Both the position numbers and the translations under genes were made by a program. A stretch of DNA of 64,000 nt, taken from assembly GCA_020725865.1 (NCBI GenBank), contig DYEC01000023.1, forward strand, positions 27,326 to 91,325. The letters are read 5' to 3'. Below the pieces are notes generated by a model that made no database searches, was not told where the DNA came from, and saw nothing but the letters and a program-made list of their open reading frames with translations. Positions 8,390-17,122 of the stretch are shown here, one piece after another; positions within the stretch are counted from its first letter, which is position 1; each line of letters opens with the position of its first letter. Source of the stretch: Anaerolinea sp. (lineage in GTDB: Bacteria; Chloroflexota; Anaerolineae; Anaerolineales; Anaerolineaceae).

Positions 8390-9709
8390 TTATGGATGCA
8401 GGCGGTTTGGACCTCGGAACAGGAAGACGCACTCGCGAATGTTGGGCACATCCAGCATAACCATCAACAAGCGTGAAAGCCCCATGCCAAAACCACCGTG
8501 CGGCGGACAACCGTACTTGAAAAAGTCCAGATAGAACTGGATCGATTCTTGCGAGACGCCTTTTTCCTTTGCCTGCCTCAGTAAAACATCATAGCGGTGT
8601 TCGCGCTGCGCGCCGGTGACGATTTCCAGACCACTGGCGATCAAATCAAAGCTCTTGGTCAAATGAGGATTATCCTCATGGCGCATATGGTAGAAGGGGC
8701 GCACGGTAATGGGCCAGTCAATTACATAGACAAACTCATGATTGTATTTGTCTTTGATGTATTTCGCCAGTGCGCGCTCTCCGCCGGGGTCAAGGTCGCC
8801 TTTTTTCTCCGGCGGGAGCTGATAGCCCACCTCTTTGAGAATCTCATGCGCCTCTGCCATTGTGACGCGCGGGAAGGGCACTTCCGGAACGATCAGTTCT
8901 TTATGAAAAACCTCTTTAATCTGGTCGCCGTGCACTTCTTTGACCCGCTGATAGGTATATTGAAGCAGGTTTTCCAGCACTCGCATTACGTCATCATGCG
9001 AATCGATCCATGAGATTTCCATATCAATGCCGGTAAACTCGGTCATATGACGAGCGGTGAAGGATGGATCGGCGCGAAAAACAGGACCAATTTCAAAAAC
9101 TTTTTCAAAACCTGCCGCCATCGCCATCTGCTTGTAAAACTGTGGTGACTGCGCCAGATAGGCTTTGCGGTCAAAATAGGTCATCTCAAACAGTTCAGCG
9201 CCACCCTCGCTGGCACTGCCCATGATCTTGGGTGAGTGGATTTCCATGAAGTCATTTTTGACCCAGAATTCGCGCATCGCCATTTCCAGTGTGGTTTGCA
9301 CCTTGAAAATCAACAGACTCTCGGTGCGGCGCAGGTCAAGATAGCGCCAGTCGGAGCGAAAGTCGGTGGAAGGCAGGGTATCGCCAAAAGGTTCAAACGG
9401 CAGGGGAGATTGGGCAAGGCTCTCCACCTTGAGCGTCTCAAGTTGAATTTCCAGCCCGCCCAGTTTGACAATCGGGTTATCTACCACCTTTCCGGTGATG
9501 GTCAGTGCCGATTCGGTGGTCAGTTTGGAGATTTGCTCAGCCAGCGACGGGTCACTCTGACGCCAGAAAGCTACCTGTACCATGCCGGTGCGGTCACGCA
9601 CGACCAGAAACTGCATCTTTTTCTGGTCGCGCAGGACTTGTAGCCAGCCCTGTATTTTGACCTGCTCGCCAATGTGTTGCCGCAAACTGCCGATGGGGGT
9701 TGTTTCCAT
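8390..9709 (-). CDS. aspS: Aspartyl-tRNA synthetase, archaeal type (probably non-discriminating)
   Basis: This class II synthetase has 439 residues from the ATG at 9709, which has AAGGAG nine bases upstream. A TTG 21 bases further out is less likely. An N-terminal OB fold (about 1-110) precedes the catalytic core. Motif 2 lies in GPVFRADPS and motif 3 in GFGMGLSRLLM, followed by IRECVFLFRGPNRLHP. The short length, absence of the bacterial GAD insertion and RLHP ending match the archaeal/eukaryotic AspRS type. Such enzymes often also charge tRNA-Asn for the GatCAB route. An AsnRS is the main alternative. Confidence 0.85.
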   Translation of the reverse strand: METTPIGSLRQHIGEQVKIQGWLQVLRDQKKMQFLVVRDRTGMVQVAFWRQSDPSLAEQISKLTTESALTITGKVVDNPIVKLGGLEIQLETLKVESLAQSPLPFEPFGDTLPSTDFRSDWRYLDLRRTESLLIFKVQTTLEMAMREFWVKNDFMEIHSPKIMGSASEGGAELFEMTYFDRKAYLAQSPQFYKQMAMAAGFEKVFEIGPVFRADPSFTARHMTEFTGIDMEISWIDSHDDVMRVLENLLQYTYQRVKEVHGDQIKEVFHKELIVPEVPFPRVTMAEAHEILKEVGYQLPPEKKGDLDPGGERALAKYIKDKYNHEFVYVIDWPITVRPFYHMRHEDNPHLTKSFDLIASGLEIVTGAQREHRYDVLLRQAKEKGVSQESIQFYLDFFKYGCPPHGGFGMGLSRLLMVMLDVPNIRECVFLFRGPNRLHP

Positions 9710-9739
9710 GTGATAAAACTCCTTGGTCAAGAATTAGTG

Positions 9740-10747
9740 CTATTTCTCCAGTAATTTTACAACTGCCTGATATGGCGATATTGTTCTTTTTATCACCTGT
9801 TGCAAAATACTTTGATACGTTTCTTCTGGAACGCGCTCTCGCCAGCGTGCTACCAGTTCTGCTTGAACCAGTCCCTGCAATTCGGCATCCAGCCGTTCCA
9901 GTTCTCTGCGCTGCCATTCACCGTTGCGCCGCAGGTGTTCACCATGTTCACGGACTGCCTGCGCCAGTTCCTGAACGCCTTCACCGCGCAGTGCAATGGT
10001 TTTCATAATAAAAGGTTTCCAAACGCGTGCGGCTTCGTTCTCTTCTTCTTGATAAGACAATACCGCAAGCCGTCCATGATGCATCACTATCCGCTCTGGC
10101 TTTGCCAGCTCTAACATGGCGCGCAGGGCGCGCTCGGTTTGTTCCACACCCGGTCTATCGGCTTTGTTGATCACCAGAATATCGGCAATTTCCAGAATGC
10201 CGGCTTTGATGGCTTGAATGTCATCACCCAATCCCGGCGCTTCCACAACGATGGTTGTATGCGCTAGACGAGCGATGTCTACTTCGCCCTGACCTGCCCC
10301 AACCGTTTCGATGAGGATGATTTCAAAACCAGCAGCATCGAACACCTGTGCCACTGCCGCCGTGTTGCGAGCCAGTCCACCCAGCGCGCCGCGTGATGCC
10401 ATTGAACGGATAAACACACCCGGATCGCCTACCAGGTCGCGCATGCGCACCCGATCTCCCAGCAATGCGCCGCCGCTGAATGGGCTGGATGGGTCCACCG
10501 CAATCACCGCCACGCGCAGTGGGGAAGAACCATCTATGGGATGGCGGAAGGCATAGGCAAGCTGGTTGACCAGTGAGGACTTACCTGTGCCGGGTGCTCC
10601 AGTGATACCGACGAGATGTGCACGTCCTGTGTGCGGAAACAATTCATCCAGTTCTGACCGTCCCTGTGGCGTATCATTTTCAACCAGCGATAACATGCGT
10701 GCCAGCGCAAGACGGTCTCCAGCAATGACCTGTTCAGCCAGTTTCAT
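9740..10747 (-). CDS. meaB: Methylmalonyl-CoA mutase-associated GTPase MeaB
   Basis: This 335-residue G3E-family GTPase loads and protects the B12 cofactor of methylmalonyl-CoA mutase. Walker A is GITGAPGTGKSSLVNQL (about 47-63). The Mg-binding AVIAVDPSSPFSGGALLGDR and the switch segment ETVGAGQGEVD are family hallmarks, and NKAD is the guanine-specificity motif. The C-terminal helices serve dimerisation. It lies 12 bases downstream of the B12-binding subunit, an arrangement common for this system. Confidence 0.95.
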   Translation of the reverse strand: MKLAEQVIAGDRLALARMLSLVENDTPQGRSELDELFPHTGRAHLVGITGAPGTGKSSLVNQLAYAFRHPIDGSSPLRVAVIAVDPSSPFSGGALLGDRVRMRDLVGDPGVFIRSMASRGALGGLARNTAAVAQVFDAAGFEIILIETVGAGQGEVDIARLAHTTIVVEAPGLGDDIQAIKAGILEIADILVINKADRPGVEQTERALRAMLELAKPERIVMHHGRLAVLSYQEEENEAARVWKPFIMKTIALRGEGVQELAQAVREHGEHLRRNGEWQRRELERLDAELQGLVQAELVARWRERVPEETYQSILQQVIKRTISPYQAVVKLLEK

Positions 10748-10759
10748 CTACGCAGTTGC

Positions 10760-11176
10760 TCATCCCTGTGGAATCATCTGCCCCAGAACGTAATGCCGGA
10801 TGTCTTCTACGATTTTTTCGGTTGAGGTTCCGGGACCGTAGACGGCTTTGACGCCGTGTGCCAGCAAGGCTGGCACATCTGTATCTGGGATGATACCGCC
10901 AACAAAGACACAAACGTGATCTTGTCCATTGGCGCGTAGCAGTTCCATCACGCGCGGCACAAGTGCCATATGTGCCCCAGAAAGGATGGAAAGCCCCACC
11001 GCATCCACATCTTCTTGCAGGGCGGCTTCGGCAATCATTTCTGGGGTCTGGCGCAAGCCGGTGTAGATAACCTCCATGCCAGCATCGCGCAGCGCCCGTG
11101 CTACCACTTTGGCCCCGCGGTCATGTCCATCCAGCCCAGGTTTGGCAATCAACACGCGAATTTTTCGCTCTGCCAT
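10760..11176 (-). CDS. Methylmalonyl-CoA mutase, small B12-binding subunit
   Basis: This 138-residue protein is a lone cobalamin-binding domain. The base-off/His-on motif is [10 protein letters not shown] (DxHxxG), near residues 14-23. It is followed by the SLS-like GLSILSGAH and GG motif [10 protein letters not shown]. This matches the C-terminal domain of methylmalonyl-CoA mutase encoded as a separate subunit. The large catalytic subunit is not in the window. Coupling to meaB supports MCM rather than another B12 mutase. GGAGAAA precedes the ATG at 11176. Confidence 0.9.
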   Translation of the reverse strand: MAERKIRVLIAKPGLDGHDRGAKVVARALRDAGMEVIYTGLRQTPEMIAEAALQEDVDAVGLSILSGAHMALVPRVMELLRANGQDHVCVFVGGIIPDTDVPALLAHGVKAVYGPGTSTEKIVEDIRHYVLGQMIPQG

Positions 11177-11345
11177 TAAGTTTCTCCACTGATTGAGGTG
11201 GCTATGCTTTGATTATACCGCGCCTTTGGAGTGTGGTCCGGTATGATCATACAAAGTAAGTCGTGATAGTTGTCCGCTATGCTCACACGTGGTAAACTTA
11301 TGATGTGTTCATGGAAAATACATTGAGTGAGGTTACGAGACTGAT

Positions 11346-12446
11346 ATGCCAGTGATCTTTCCGTTTACCGCCATCGTTGGTCAGCAGCGGATGCGCCGGG
11401 CTTTAATCCTCAATGCCGTAGATCCACGCATTGGCGGTGTATTGATTCGCGGCGAGCGCGGCACGGCGAAATCCACCGCGGCACGCGCGCTGGCGGCGCT
11501 TTTGCCGCGTGTGAGAGTCGTCAGCGATTGCCGGTTTGGCTGCGATCCTGATCGTCCGGATACATGGTGCACGGAATGCCGCGAACGTGCAGCGCGCGGG
11601 GAAGAGCTGCCGGTTTCCACACGTACTACCCCGTTTATCAACCTGCCGGTCTCGGCAACCGAGGATCGCGTGGTTGGCACACTGGATATTGAAAAAGCCA
11701 TCCAACGCGGCGAGCGTCACTTCGAGCCGGGCGTACTGGCGGCGGCAAATCGTGGTTTGCTTTACATAGATGAAGTCAACCTTTTAGATGACCATGTGGT
11801 TGATATTTTGCTTGATTCGGCGGCAATGGGAATGAATATCGTCGAGCGCGAGGGCATTTCGTTCAGCCACCCGGCGCGCTTTATCCTGGTTGGCACGATG
11901 AACCCGGAAGAAGGTGACCTGCGCCCACAATTGTTGGACCGCTTTGCGCTTTCGGTGGATATCTATGGTATCCGTGATGCCCGCGATCGCGTACAGATCA
12001 TGGAGCGCATTCTGGAGTTTGAAGCCGATCCGGAAGGTTTTCGGCGCAAATGGCTGCCCAAAGAAGAAGAACTTTCGCGCCAGATCGAACAGGCGCGGCG
12101 GCTGGTGGATCAAGTCACCTATACCACCCGAGATTTGCTTTCGATTGCCGCGTTGACTGCCTCACTGAATGTCGAAGGTCATCGCCCGGATTTGGTGATT
12201 CTGAAAGCCGCCCGGGCACAGGCAGCTTTTGAGGGTCGCACAGCTATCAATGACCGCGATATCGCGCTGGCGGCTGAGCTGGCACTGCCGCATCGTCTCA
12301 AGCGCGGACCTTTCCAGCAAACTGAGATCAGCATGGAAGAGCTACAGGAACGCATTGAGCAATTGCAAGCCAGCGAAACCAGCAAATCGTCCCAAACCAA
12401 CGTCGAACAACAGGTCGGCGATCAAGAGGCTCAAAAAAAAACTTAA
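11346..12446 (+). CDS. Magnesium chelatase-type ATPase, subunit I
   Basis: This 366-residue AAA+ ATPase of the ChlI/BchI family energises metal insertion into a tetrapyrrole. It has Walker A GERGTAKST (36-44), a four-cysteine cluster (C62, C66, C75, C78) as in BchI, Walker B GLLYIDEVNLLDD, and sensor GTMNPEEGDLRPQLLDRF. The reading frame ends right after nine consecutive A residues (12433-12441). A one-base backward shift there continues into the VWA-containing D part. No ChlH/CobN is present in the window, so the substrate metal (Mg or Co) is undecided. Confidence 0.92.
   Translation: MPVIFPFTAIVGQQRMRRALILNAVDPRIGGVLIRGERGTAKSTAARALAALLPRVRVVSDCRFGCDPDRPDTWCTECRERAARGEELPVSTRTTPFINLPVSATEDRVVGTLDIEKAIQRGERHFEPGVLAAANRGLLYIDEVNLLDDHVVDILLDSAAMGMNIVEREGISFSHPARFILVGTMNPEEGDLRPQLLDRFALSVDIYGIRDARDRVQIMERILEFEADPEGFRRKWLPKEEELSRQIEQARRLVDQVTYTTRDLLSIAALTASLNVEGHRPDLVILKAARAQAAFEGRTAINDRDIALAAELALPHRLKRGPFQQTEISMEELQERIEQLQASETSKSSQTNVEQQVGDQEAQKKT
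12433..12446 (+). promoter_or_regulatory. Putative -1 frameshift / transcriptional slippage site
   Basis: Nine A residues (12433-12441) lie two codons before the subunit I stop TAA (12444-12446). The zero-frame codons are CAA AAA AAA ACT TAA, so the run contains the slippery heptamer A AAA AAA. A -1 slip, or an extra A added by RNA polymerase, bypasses the stop and joins the frame encoding the D part. That frame has no ATG, GTG or TTG between the slip and position 12611. Confidence 0.8.
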
Positions 12447-13438
12447 CTGAGCCTGAAACCGTTGAAGACACCAAAGAACAGGGCAAACCGGAACCGGTTC
12501 CCCAGCAGGATGTTTTCAAAAGCAACGAAGGGCGTTGGTGGGAAGGCGGCGAACGCACCCGCATTGGCGAGGTCTTTGCCGCGCGCCGGCTGGATACACC
12601 GCTGGATAAAATGGTGCGCCGCAGTGCCGGACGTCGCTCTCGGACGATTTCAGAGCGTAAGCGCGGGCGCTATGTGCAGGCTCGTCCGGTTCTGGATGGC
12701 AAAGCGGATGATCTGGCATTGGATGCTACACTGCGCGCCGCAGCACCCTTTCAAAAAGAGCGTGCAGAGGACCGAAAACGAGTAGCTTTCTCCATTCATC
12801 CTACGGATTACCAGCGCAAGGTGCGCGTGCGCCGCTCCGCCAATCTGGTGCTGTTTTTGGTAGATGCTTCTTGGTCTATGGCGGTGGCTGAGCGTATGGC
12901 GGCAACTAAAGGAGCCATCATGTCACTGCTGACCGATGCCTATCAGCGCCGTGACCGGGTGGGCTTGATTGTGTTTCAGAAAAATAAAGCCACGCTGGTA
13001 CTGCCCCCGACCAACTCGGTCTTGCTGGCGCAGCGCGCGCTGGCAGATATCCCGATTGGCGGTAAAACACCGCTCTCGGCGGGTTTACAAATGGCGTTTG
13101 AAGTTTTACAACGGGAGAAAATCCTGCACCCGGATGTCCGTCCGCTGTTGATTATCCTCACCGATGGTGCCGGTAATGTTTCAATGGGGAGGTTATCCCC
13201 GCAGGAAGAGGCGGAGAAAATCGCCAAATCCATTGCCCAGGCAAATATCCATAGTGTGGTAATTAATATGGAGCATGCGGCGTTTGATCAGGGGCTGGCA
13301 CAGGCGCTTGCGGATAACTTGAGCGCTCCCTGTTATACCATTACTGAGCTGAGGGCGGAAAGTTTGTACGAGACGGTACGTTCTGAAATGGCGAACGTCA
13401 AAAATGTTCTGGAACATACACGACAGAGTTCCAGTTGA
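12440..13438 (+). CDS. Magnesium/cobalt chelatase D part (VWA domain), made by -1 frameshift from 11346
   Basis: This stretch is read after the -1 shift and adds 332 residues, giving a fusion of about 697 residues from 11346, the usual size of ChlD-type proteins. It has an acidic/Pro linker, then the basic RRSAGRRSRTISERKRGRY, then a von Willebrand A domain. The domain's MIDAS residues are in DASWS, GGKTPLSAG and LTDGAGN. The first start codon in this frame is the ATG at 12611, with no convincing ribosome binding site. The upstream WWEGGERTRIGEVFAARRLD looks genuinely coding. An independent short VWA protein from 12611 is the alternative. Confidence 0.85.
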   Translation, partial: NLTEPETVEDTKEQGKPEPVPQQDVFKSNEGRWWEGGERTRIGEVFAARRLDTPLDKMVRRSAGRRSRTISERKRGRYVQARPVLDGKADDLALDATLRAAAPFQKERAEDRKRVAFSIHPTDYQRKVRVRRSANLVLFLVDASWSMAVAERMAATKGAIMSLLTDAYQRRDRVGLIVFQKNKATLVLPPTNSVLLAQRALADIPIGGKTPLSAGLQMAFEVLQREKILHPDVRPLLIILTDGAGNVSMGRLSPQEEAEKIAKSIAQANIHSVVINMEHAAFDQGLAQALADNLSAPCYTITELRAESLYETVRSEMANVKNVLEHTRQSSS

Positions 13439-13442
13439 AATT

Positions 13443-13480
13443 GCCGACCCAAAGGATTGAAAGCGTGGTCGGCTTGTCAG
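13443..13480 (+). terminator. Possible terminator after the chelatase D part
   Basis: GCCGACC (13443-13449) and GGTCGGC (13467-13473) form a 7-base stem with a 17-base loop directly after the stop at 13438. The following bases are only moderately T-rich, so termination strength is doubtful. Confidence 0.4.
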
Positions 13481-13520
13481 TTCTTATGGCTGATGATATG
13501 ATACAGGTCGTGAGGAGCCT

Positions 13521-13928
13521 ATGATTGAAACCCAGCAGGAACGTCGCTCCCGAACTCGTTCAACCCTGCTCTTCGTTATCCTGGCAACCATTCCCTGTTA
13601 TTGCCTTGGCTTTGTGGTTTTGCGCGCCTGCGAGCCGGTCTCCCGTCTTGCCGCCACATTCACGCCCTCGGCTTCTGTCACTATGACCTTATCTCCGCTG
13701 CCATCCAGTACCGTCACTTTGAGCTGGGTTTCCACACCAACCGTGACCGAGACTGTCACCATCACCTGGACGCCTTCGCAGACTTTTACCCCCTTTCTGA
13801 CCCCTACGTATACCATCACGCCCATCCCCTCGCGCACGCCTACCCCGGAACCCAGCCTTACCCCCACTCAAACCATAACAACCGAGCCAAGCAGTACTGA
13901 AACACCAACAGAAACCAGCACACCATAA
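13521..13928 (+). CDS. Membrane-anchored Thr/Pro/Ser-rich protein
   Basis: This 135-residue protein has a basic N-terminus, one membrane segment (about 17-37), and an outward low-complexity tail built from PTPT/TPTPE/SLTPT-type repeats to the C-terminus. Such tails are typical of envelope proteins in Anaerolineae and may be O-glycosylated stalks. No folded domain or cell-wall sorting signal is visible. GTGAGGAG precedes the ATG. It lies between the chelatase locus and the peptidase cluster. Function is unknown. Confidence 0.65.
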   Translation: MIETQQERRSRTRSTLLFVILATIPCYCLGFVVLRACEPVSRLAATFTPSASVTMTLSPLPSSTVTLSWVSTPTVTETVTITWTPSQTFTPFLTPTYTITPIPSRTPTPEPSLTPTQTITTEPSSTETPTETSTP

Positions 13929-13957
13929 ACCAAACCAATACTCATGGACCAGCATAG

Positions 13958-15022
13958 ATGATGGAAATAACACCTTTTTTGAAGAAACTGCTCAGCCTGC
14001 CGGGTCTTTCGGCTTATGAGACGCCAGTGCGCGAAGCGATTGCCGAAACCTGGCGACCTCTGGTAGATGAGCTTGAAGTCAGCCGCGTGGGCAGTTTGCA
14101 CGGTTTGAGACGCGGCGTTGCGCCCGAACCCCGCCCGCGCCTTCTGCTGGCAGCGCACATGGACGCTGTCGGTTTGATGGTCAGTGGGATGATAGATGGT
14201 TTTTTGCGTATCACTGAAGTGGGCGGTGTGGATGACCGCATTCTGCCTGGGCAGTTGGTCACCGTTCACGGACGGCGCGACCTGCCCGGTGTGATTGTTC
14301 AGCCGCCGGACTTTTTGCTCCCGCCGGATCAGCGCGGCAAACCCGTCCGCCGTGAATTTTTGCTGGTGGATGTTGGTCTGACGCCTGATGAGGTTGGTAA
14401 ACTGGTGCGGACAGGCGATCTGGTCTCGTTTGCTCAGCAACCCTTTGAACTGCCCGGCGATGCGCTGGTTGGACACAGTCTGGATAACCGCGCCTCGGTT
14501 GGGGCTCTAACCGTGTGCCTGGACGAATTACAGCACATGAGCTGTGATTGGGATGTCTGGGCGGTTGCTACCGCACAGGAAGAAGAAACCTTTCTGGGAG
14601 CGTACACCTCGCCGTTTGACCTGCGCCCGGATATGGCGCTGGTAGTGGATGTGACCCACGCGAAAGGTCCCGGCAGCAACGATTACCGCACCTTTGGACT
14701 AGGGAAGGGGGTGGTGCTGGGCTGGGGCGCAAATATCCATCCCGGTTTATATAAAGCCGTCAAAGAGCTGGCAGAGCGGCTGGAAGTGCCATTCCAGATT
14801 GAAGCCATGTCGCGGCATTCCGGCACAGATGCGTATGCCATTCAGGTCACAGCCGAGGGTATTCCCTGCATGGTATTGAGCATTCCTCTGCGTTATATGC
14901 ATACACCGGTTGAACTGGTGTCGCTGAAAGACATCTACCGCACCGGTCATCTGCTGGCAGAGTTTATCGCCCGCCTCAAACCCGATTTCATGCAGAAGAT
15001 CACCTGGGAGGAGCCGTCATGA
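13958..15022 (+). CDS. M42 family metallopeptidase (first of three)
   Basis: This 354-residue member of the M42 glutamyl aminopeptidase/TET family has the expected dinuclear metal and catalytic residues: His in AAHMDAVG, Asp in SLDNRAS, Glu pair in AQEEETF, Asp in VVDVTH and His in YMHTPVE. These enzymes form 12-mer tetrahedral shells that trim peptides in the cytoplasm. Its loops are the most divergent of the three copies. It starts at an ATGATG pair with a weak ribosome binding site and overlaps the next gene by four bases (ATGA). Confidence 0.9.
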   Translation: MMEITPFLKKLLSLPGLSAYETPVREAIAETWRPLVDELEVSRVGSLHGLRRGVAPEPRPRLLLAAHMDAVGLMVSGMIDGFLRITEVGGVDDRILPGQLVTVHGRRDLPGVIVQPPDFLLPPDQRGKPVRREFLLVDVGLTPDEVGKLVRTGDLVSFAQQPFELPGDALVGHSLDNRASVGALTVCLDELQHMSCDWDVWAVATAQEEETFLGAYTSPFDLRPDMALVVDVTHAKGPGSNDYRTFGLGKGVVLGWGANIHPGLYKAVKELAERLEVPFQIEAMSRHSGTDAYAIQVTAEGIPCMVLSIPLRYMHTPVELVSLKDIYRTGHLLAEFIARLKPDFMQKITWEEPS

Positions 15023-16116
15023 ACCCCAATTCTCAACCCTCTGCTCGTCCCCCGGCAGTTGGTGCCCGCCAGATCGCCCTGCTGGAGAAGCTCTCAAATG
15101 CCTGCGCTGTTTCTGGCGATGAGAGCGAAGTGCGTCGCATAGTTCTGGACGAACTCAAACCGGTGGCGGATGAGATCAAACACGATGCGCTGGGAAATTT
15201 GCTGGTAATCCGCAAGGCGCATGTGGAACAACCGCTTAAAGTGATGATTGTCGCCCACATGGATGAAGTGGGCTTTATGATTGTGGATAAAGAGGAGGGC
15301 GGTCTGTTTCGTTTTGAGCTTGTGGGCGGTGTTTCCAAAAGCCATCTGGCGGGCAAGGCGGTCTGGGTGGGGGAAAAACATCACAATGGGGTGATCGGGG
15401 CAAAAGCCATTCATCTGGTCAGCCCGGAAGAGCAGAAAAACCCCATTTCGATAGAAAATCTGCGGATTGATATGGGGCCCGGTGGAGCGGATAACGCCCG
15501 TGTGGGCGACCGCGCCGCCTTTGCCACATCCTTCCGCCGGGCAGGACCCAGCCTGATCGGTAAGGCACTGGATAACCGGTTGGGTGTGGCAACGCTAATC
15601 GAGCTAGTCAAACATGCACCTGGTCATATTGAATTGCAGGCGGCTTTTACCGTGCAAGAGGAGATTGGCGCACGCGGGGCAATCGTTGCGGCGTATGCGT
15701 TGCAGCCCGATCTCGCAATTGCGCTGGATTCGACGCCCGCCTATGACCTGCCCGATTGGGACGGGCAGGAAAACACGCGCTACAATACCCGGCTGGGTTT
15801 TGGACCGGCGATTTATGTTGCCGACGCCGGCACGATTTCCGATCCCCGTTTGGTTAGTTTTTTGACCGCGGTTGCGGAGAAATACCGTATCCCTTATCAA
15901 ATCCGCCAGCCCGGCGGGGGCGGCACAGATGCAGGGGTGGTTCACCGTTCGCGCGGCGGTGTTCCCAGTGTTTCGGTTTCTATTCCCGGACGCTATGCAC
16001 ATACACCTGCCGGTTTGTGCCGTATTTCGGACTGGCGTCACACGCTGGCTTTGCTTTACCATGCACTTCAGGACATTACCCCATCCATCCTTGAATCAGA
16101 ACGAAGGATGCCATAG
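15019..16116 (+). CDS. M42 family metallopeptidase (second of three)
   Basis: This 365-residue M42 peptidase has the metal ligands and catalytic residues in VAHMDEVG, ALDNRLG, VQEEIG, ALDST and YAHTPAG. The N-terminus carries about 20 extra residues before the conserved EKLSNACAVSGDE. GGAGGAG precedes the ATG at 15019, which overlaps the previous stop. Co-transcription with two paralogues suggests a hetero-oligomeric TET shell or complementary specificities; that is inference. Confidence 0.93.
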   Translation: MNPNSQPSARPPAVGARQIALLEKLSNACAVSGDESEVRRIVLDELKPVADEIKHDALGNLLVIRKAHVEQPLKVMIVAHMDEVGFMIVDKEEGGLFRFELVGGVSKSHLAGKAVWVGEKHHNGVIGAKAIHLVSPEEQKNPISIENLRIDMGPGGADNARVGDRAAFATSFRRAGPSLIGKALDNRLGVATLIELVKHAPGHIELQAAFTVQEEIGARGAIVAAYALQPDLAIALDSTPAYDLPDWDGQENTRYNTRLGFGPAIYVADAGTISDPRLVSFLTAVAEKYRIPYQIRQPGGGGTDAGVVHRSRGGVPSVSVSIPGRYAHTPAGLCRISDWRHTLALLYHALQDITPSILESERRMP

Positions 16117-16126
16117 GAGAAATTTC

Positions 16127-17122
16127 ATGAAAGAACTAATTAAAAAACTGGTCGAGTGTATCGGACCATCCGGTTTTGAGCACATCGTGCGCGATGTGAT
16201 AAAGGATGAAATTGCCCCCTTTGTAGATGAGATGCACGTAGACGCACTGGGCAACCTGATTGCCCGCAAGGGCACCCGAAAAGAGAGCGGACTGCGCGTT
16301 ATGCTCTCGGCACATATGGATGAGATTGGCATTATTGCCACACATATTGATGAAAACGGTTTTGTCCGCTTTACGACGGTCGGCGGGGTATTCCCGCGCA
16401 ATTGTCCTGGTGGACGGGTGCGTTTTATGAACGGCGCACAGGGCGTGATCGGCACCGAGCGTGCCGAGAGCGCAGACAAAGCCTATACGATTGAGCAATT
16501 GTTTATTGACGTAGGTGCCTCCAGCCGTACGGATTGCCCGGTCAAAGTGGGTGACGTGGCAGCGTTTGACCGTCCGATGCTCGATCTGGGCAACCGGCTG
16601 GTGGCAAAGGCAATGGATGACCGTATCAGTGTTGCGGCCCAGATTGAAACCCTCCGCCGGCTCAAAGATACTCCGCATGAAGTGTACTTCGTCTTCAGTG
16701 TTCAGGAAGAAGTGGGGCTGCGGGGGGCTACAACCGCTGCTTATGGGGTTGATCCCGATGTGGGGATTGCGGTGGATATTACCATGACCGGTGACACGCC
16801 GCGCGGAACGAAGATGGAAGTGGCGCTGGGGAAGGGTCCGGCAATTAAGGTCCGCGACGGCAGGATGCTTTCTGATCCGCGTCTGGTCAAACTCATGGTT
16901 GAAGCGGCTGAAAAAGCCGGCATCCCTTACCAGATGGAAGTACTGGAAGGCGGCACGACGGATGCCAGCGTCATCCAGCTGACGCGCGCTGGAGTTCCTT
17001 CTGGCTGTGTCTCCATTCCCTGCCGCTATGTGCATTCGCCTTCGGAAATGGTGGACATTCGCGATGTGGAACACGCCGTCAGACTTTTGCTGGAGATTTT
17101 GAGTAATCCTATATTATTATGA
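16127..17122 (+). CDS. M42 family metallopeptidase (third of three)
   Basis: Translation probably begins at the ATG at 16127, which has AGGAG eight bases upstream and gives 331 residues starting MKELIKKLVECIGPSGFE. A longer open frame reaches back into the second copy but is just its shadow. Active-site residues are in SAHMDEIG, AMDDRIS, VQEEVG, AVDIT and YVHSPSE. This is the most canonical of the three copies. It overlaps the following lipoprotein gene by four bases, so the operon continues. Confidence 0.94.
   Translation: MKELIKKLVECIGPSGFEHIVRDVIKDEIAPFVDEMHVDALGNLIARKGTRKESGLRVMLSAHMDEIGIIATHIDENGFVRFTTVGGVFPRNCPGGRVRFMNGAQGVIGTERAESADKAYTIEQLFIDVGASSRTDCPVKVGDVAAFDRPMLDLGNRLVAKAMDDRISVAAQIETLRRLKDTPHEVYFVFSVQEEVGLRGATTAAYGVDPDVGIAVDITMTGDTPRGTKMEVALGKGPAIKVRDGRMLSDPRLVKLMVEAAEKAGIPYQMEVLEGGTTDASVIQLTRAGVPSGCVSIPCRYVHSPSEMVDIRDVEHAVRLLLEILSNPILL

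Noticed and set aside
12433..12441. A9 run as a simple sequencing error or inactivating frameshift
   Set aside because: Considered seriously, since homopolymers are error-prone. But both halves are intact, the stop is immediate, and frameshifting in this gene family is known, so a functional shift is more likely. It remains the main caveat.
12462..12785. Open frame between the chelatase I and D parts in a third frame
   Set aside because: No motif; the -1 frame is the one continuing into the VWA domain.
16136..17074. Open frame of 312 residues on the minus strand
   Set aside because: Antisense to the third M42 peptidase; His/Arg-rich composition typical of a complementary-strand shadow.
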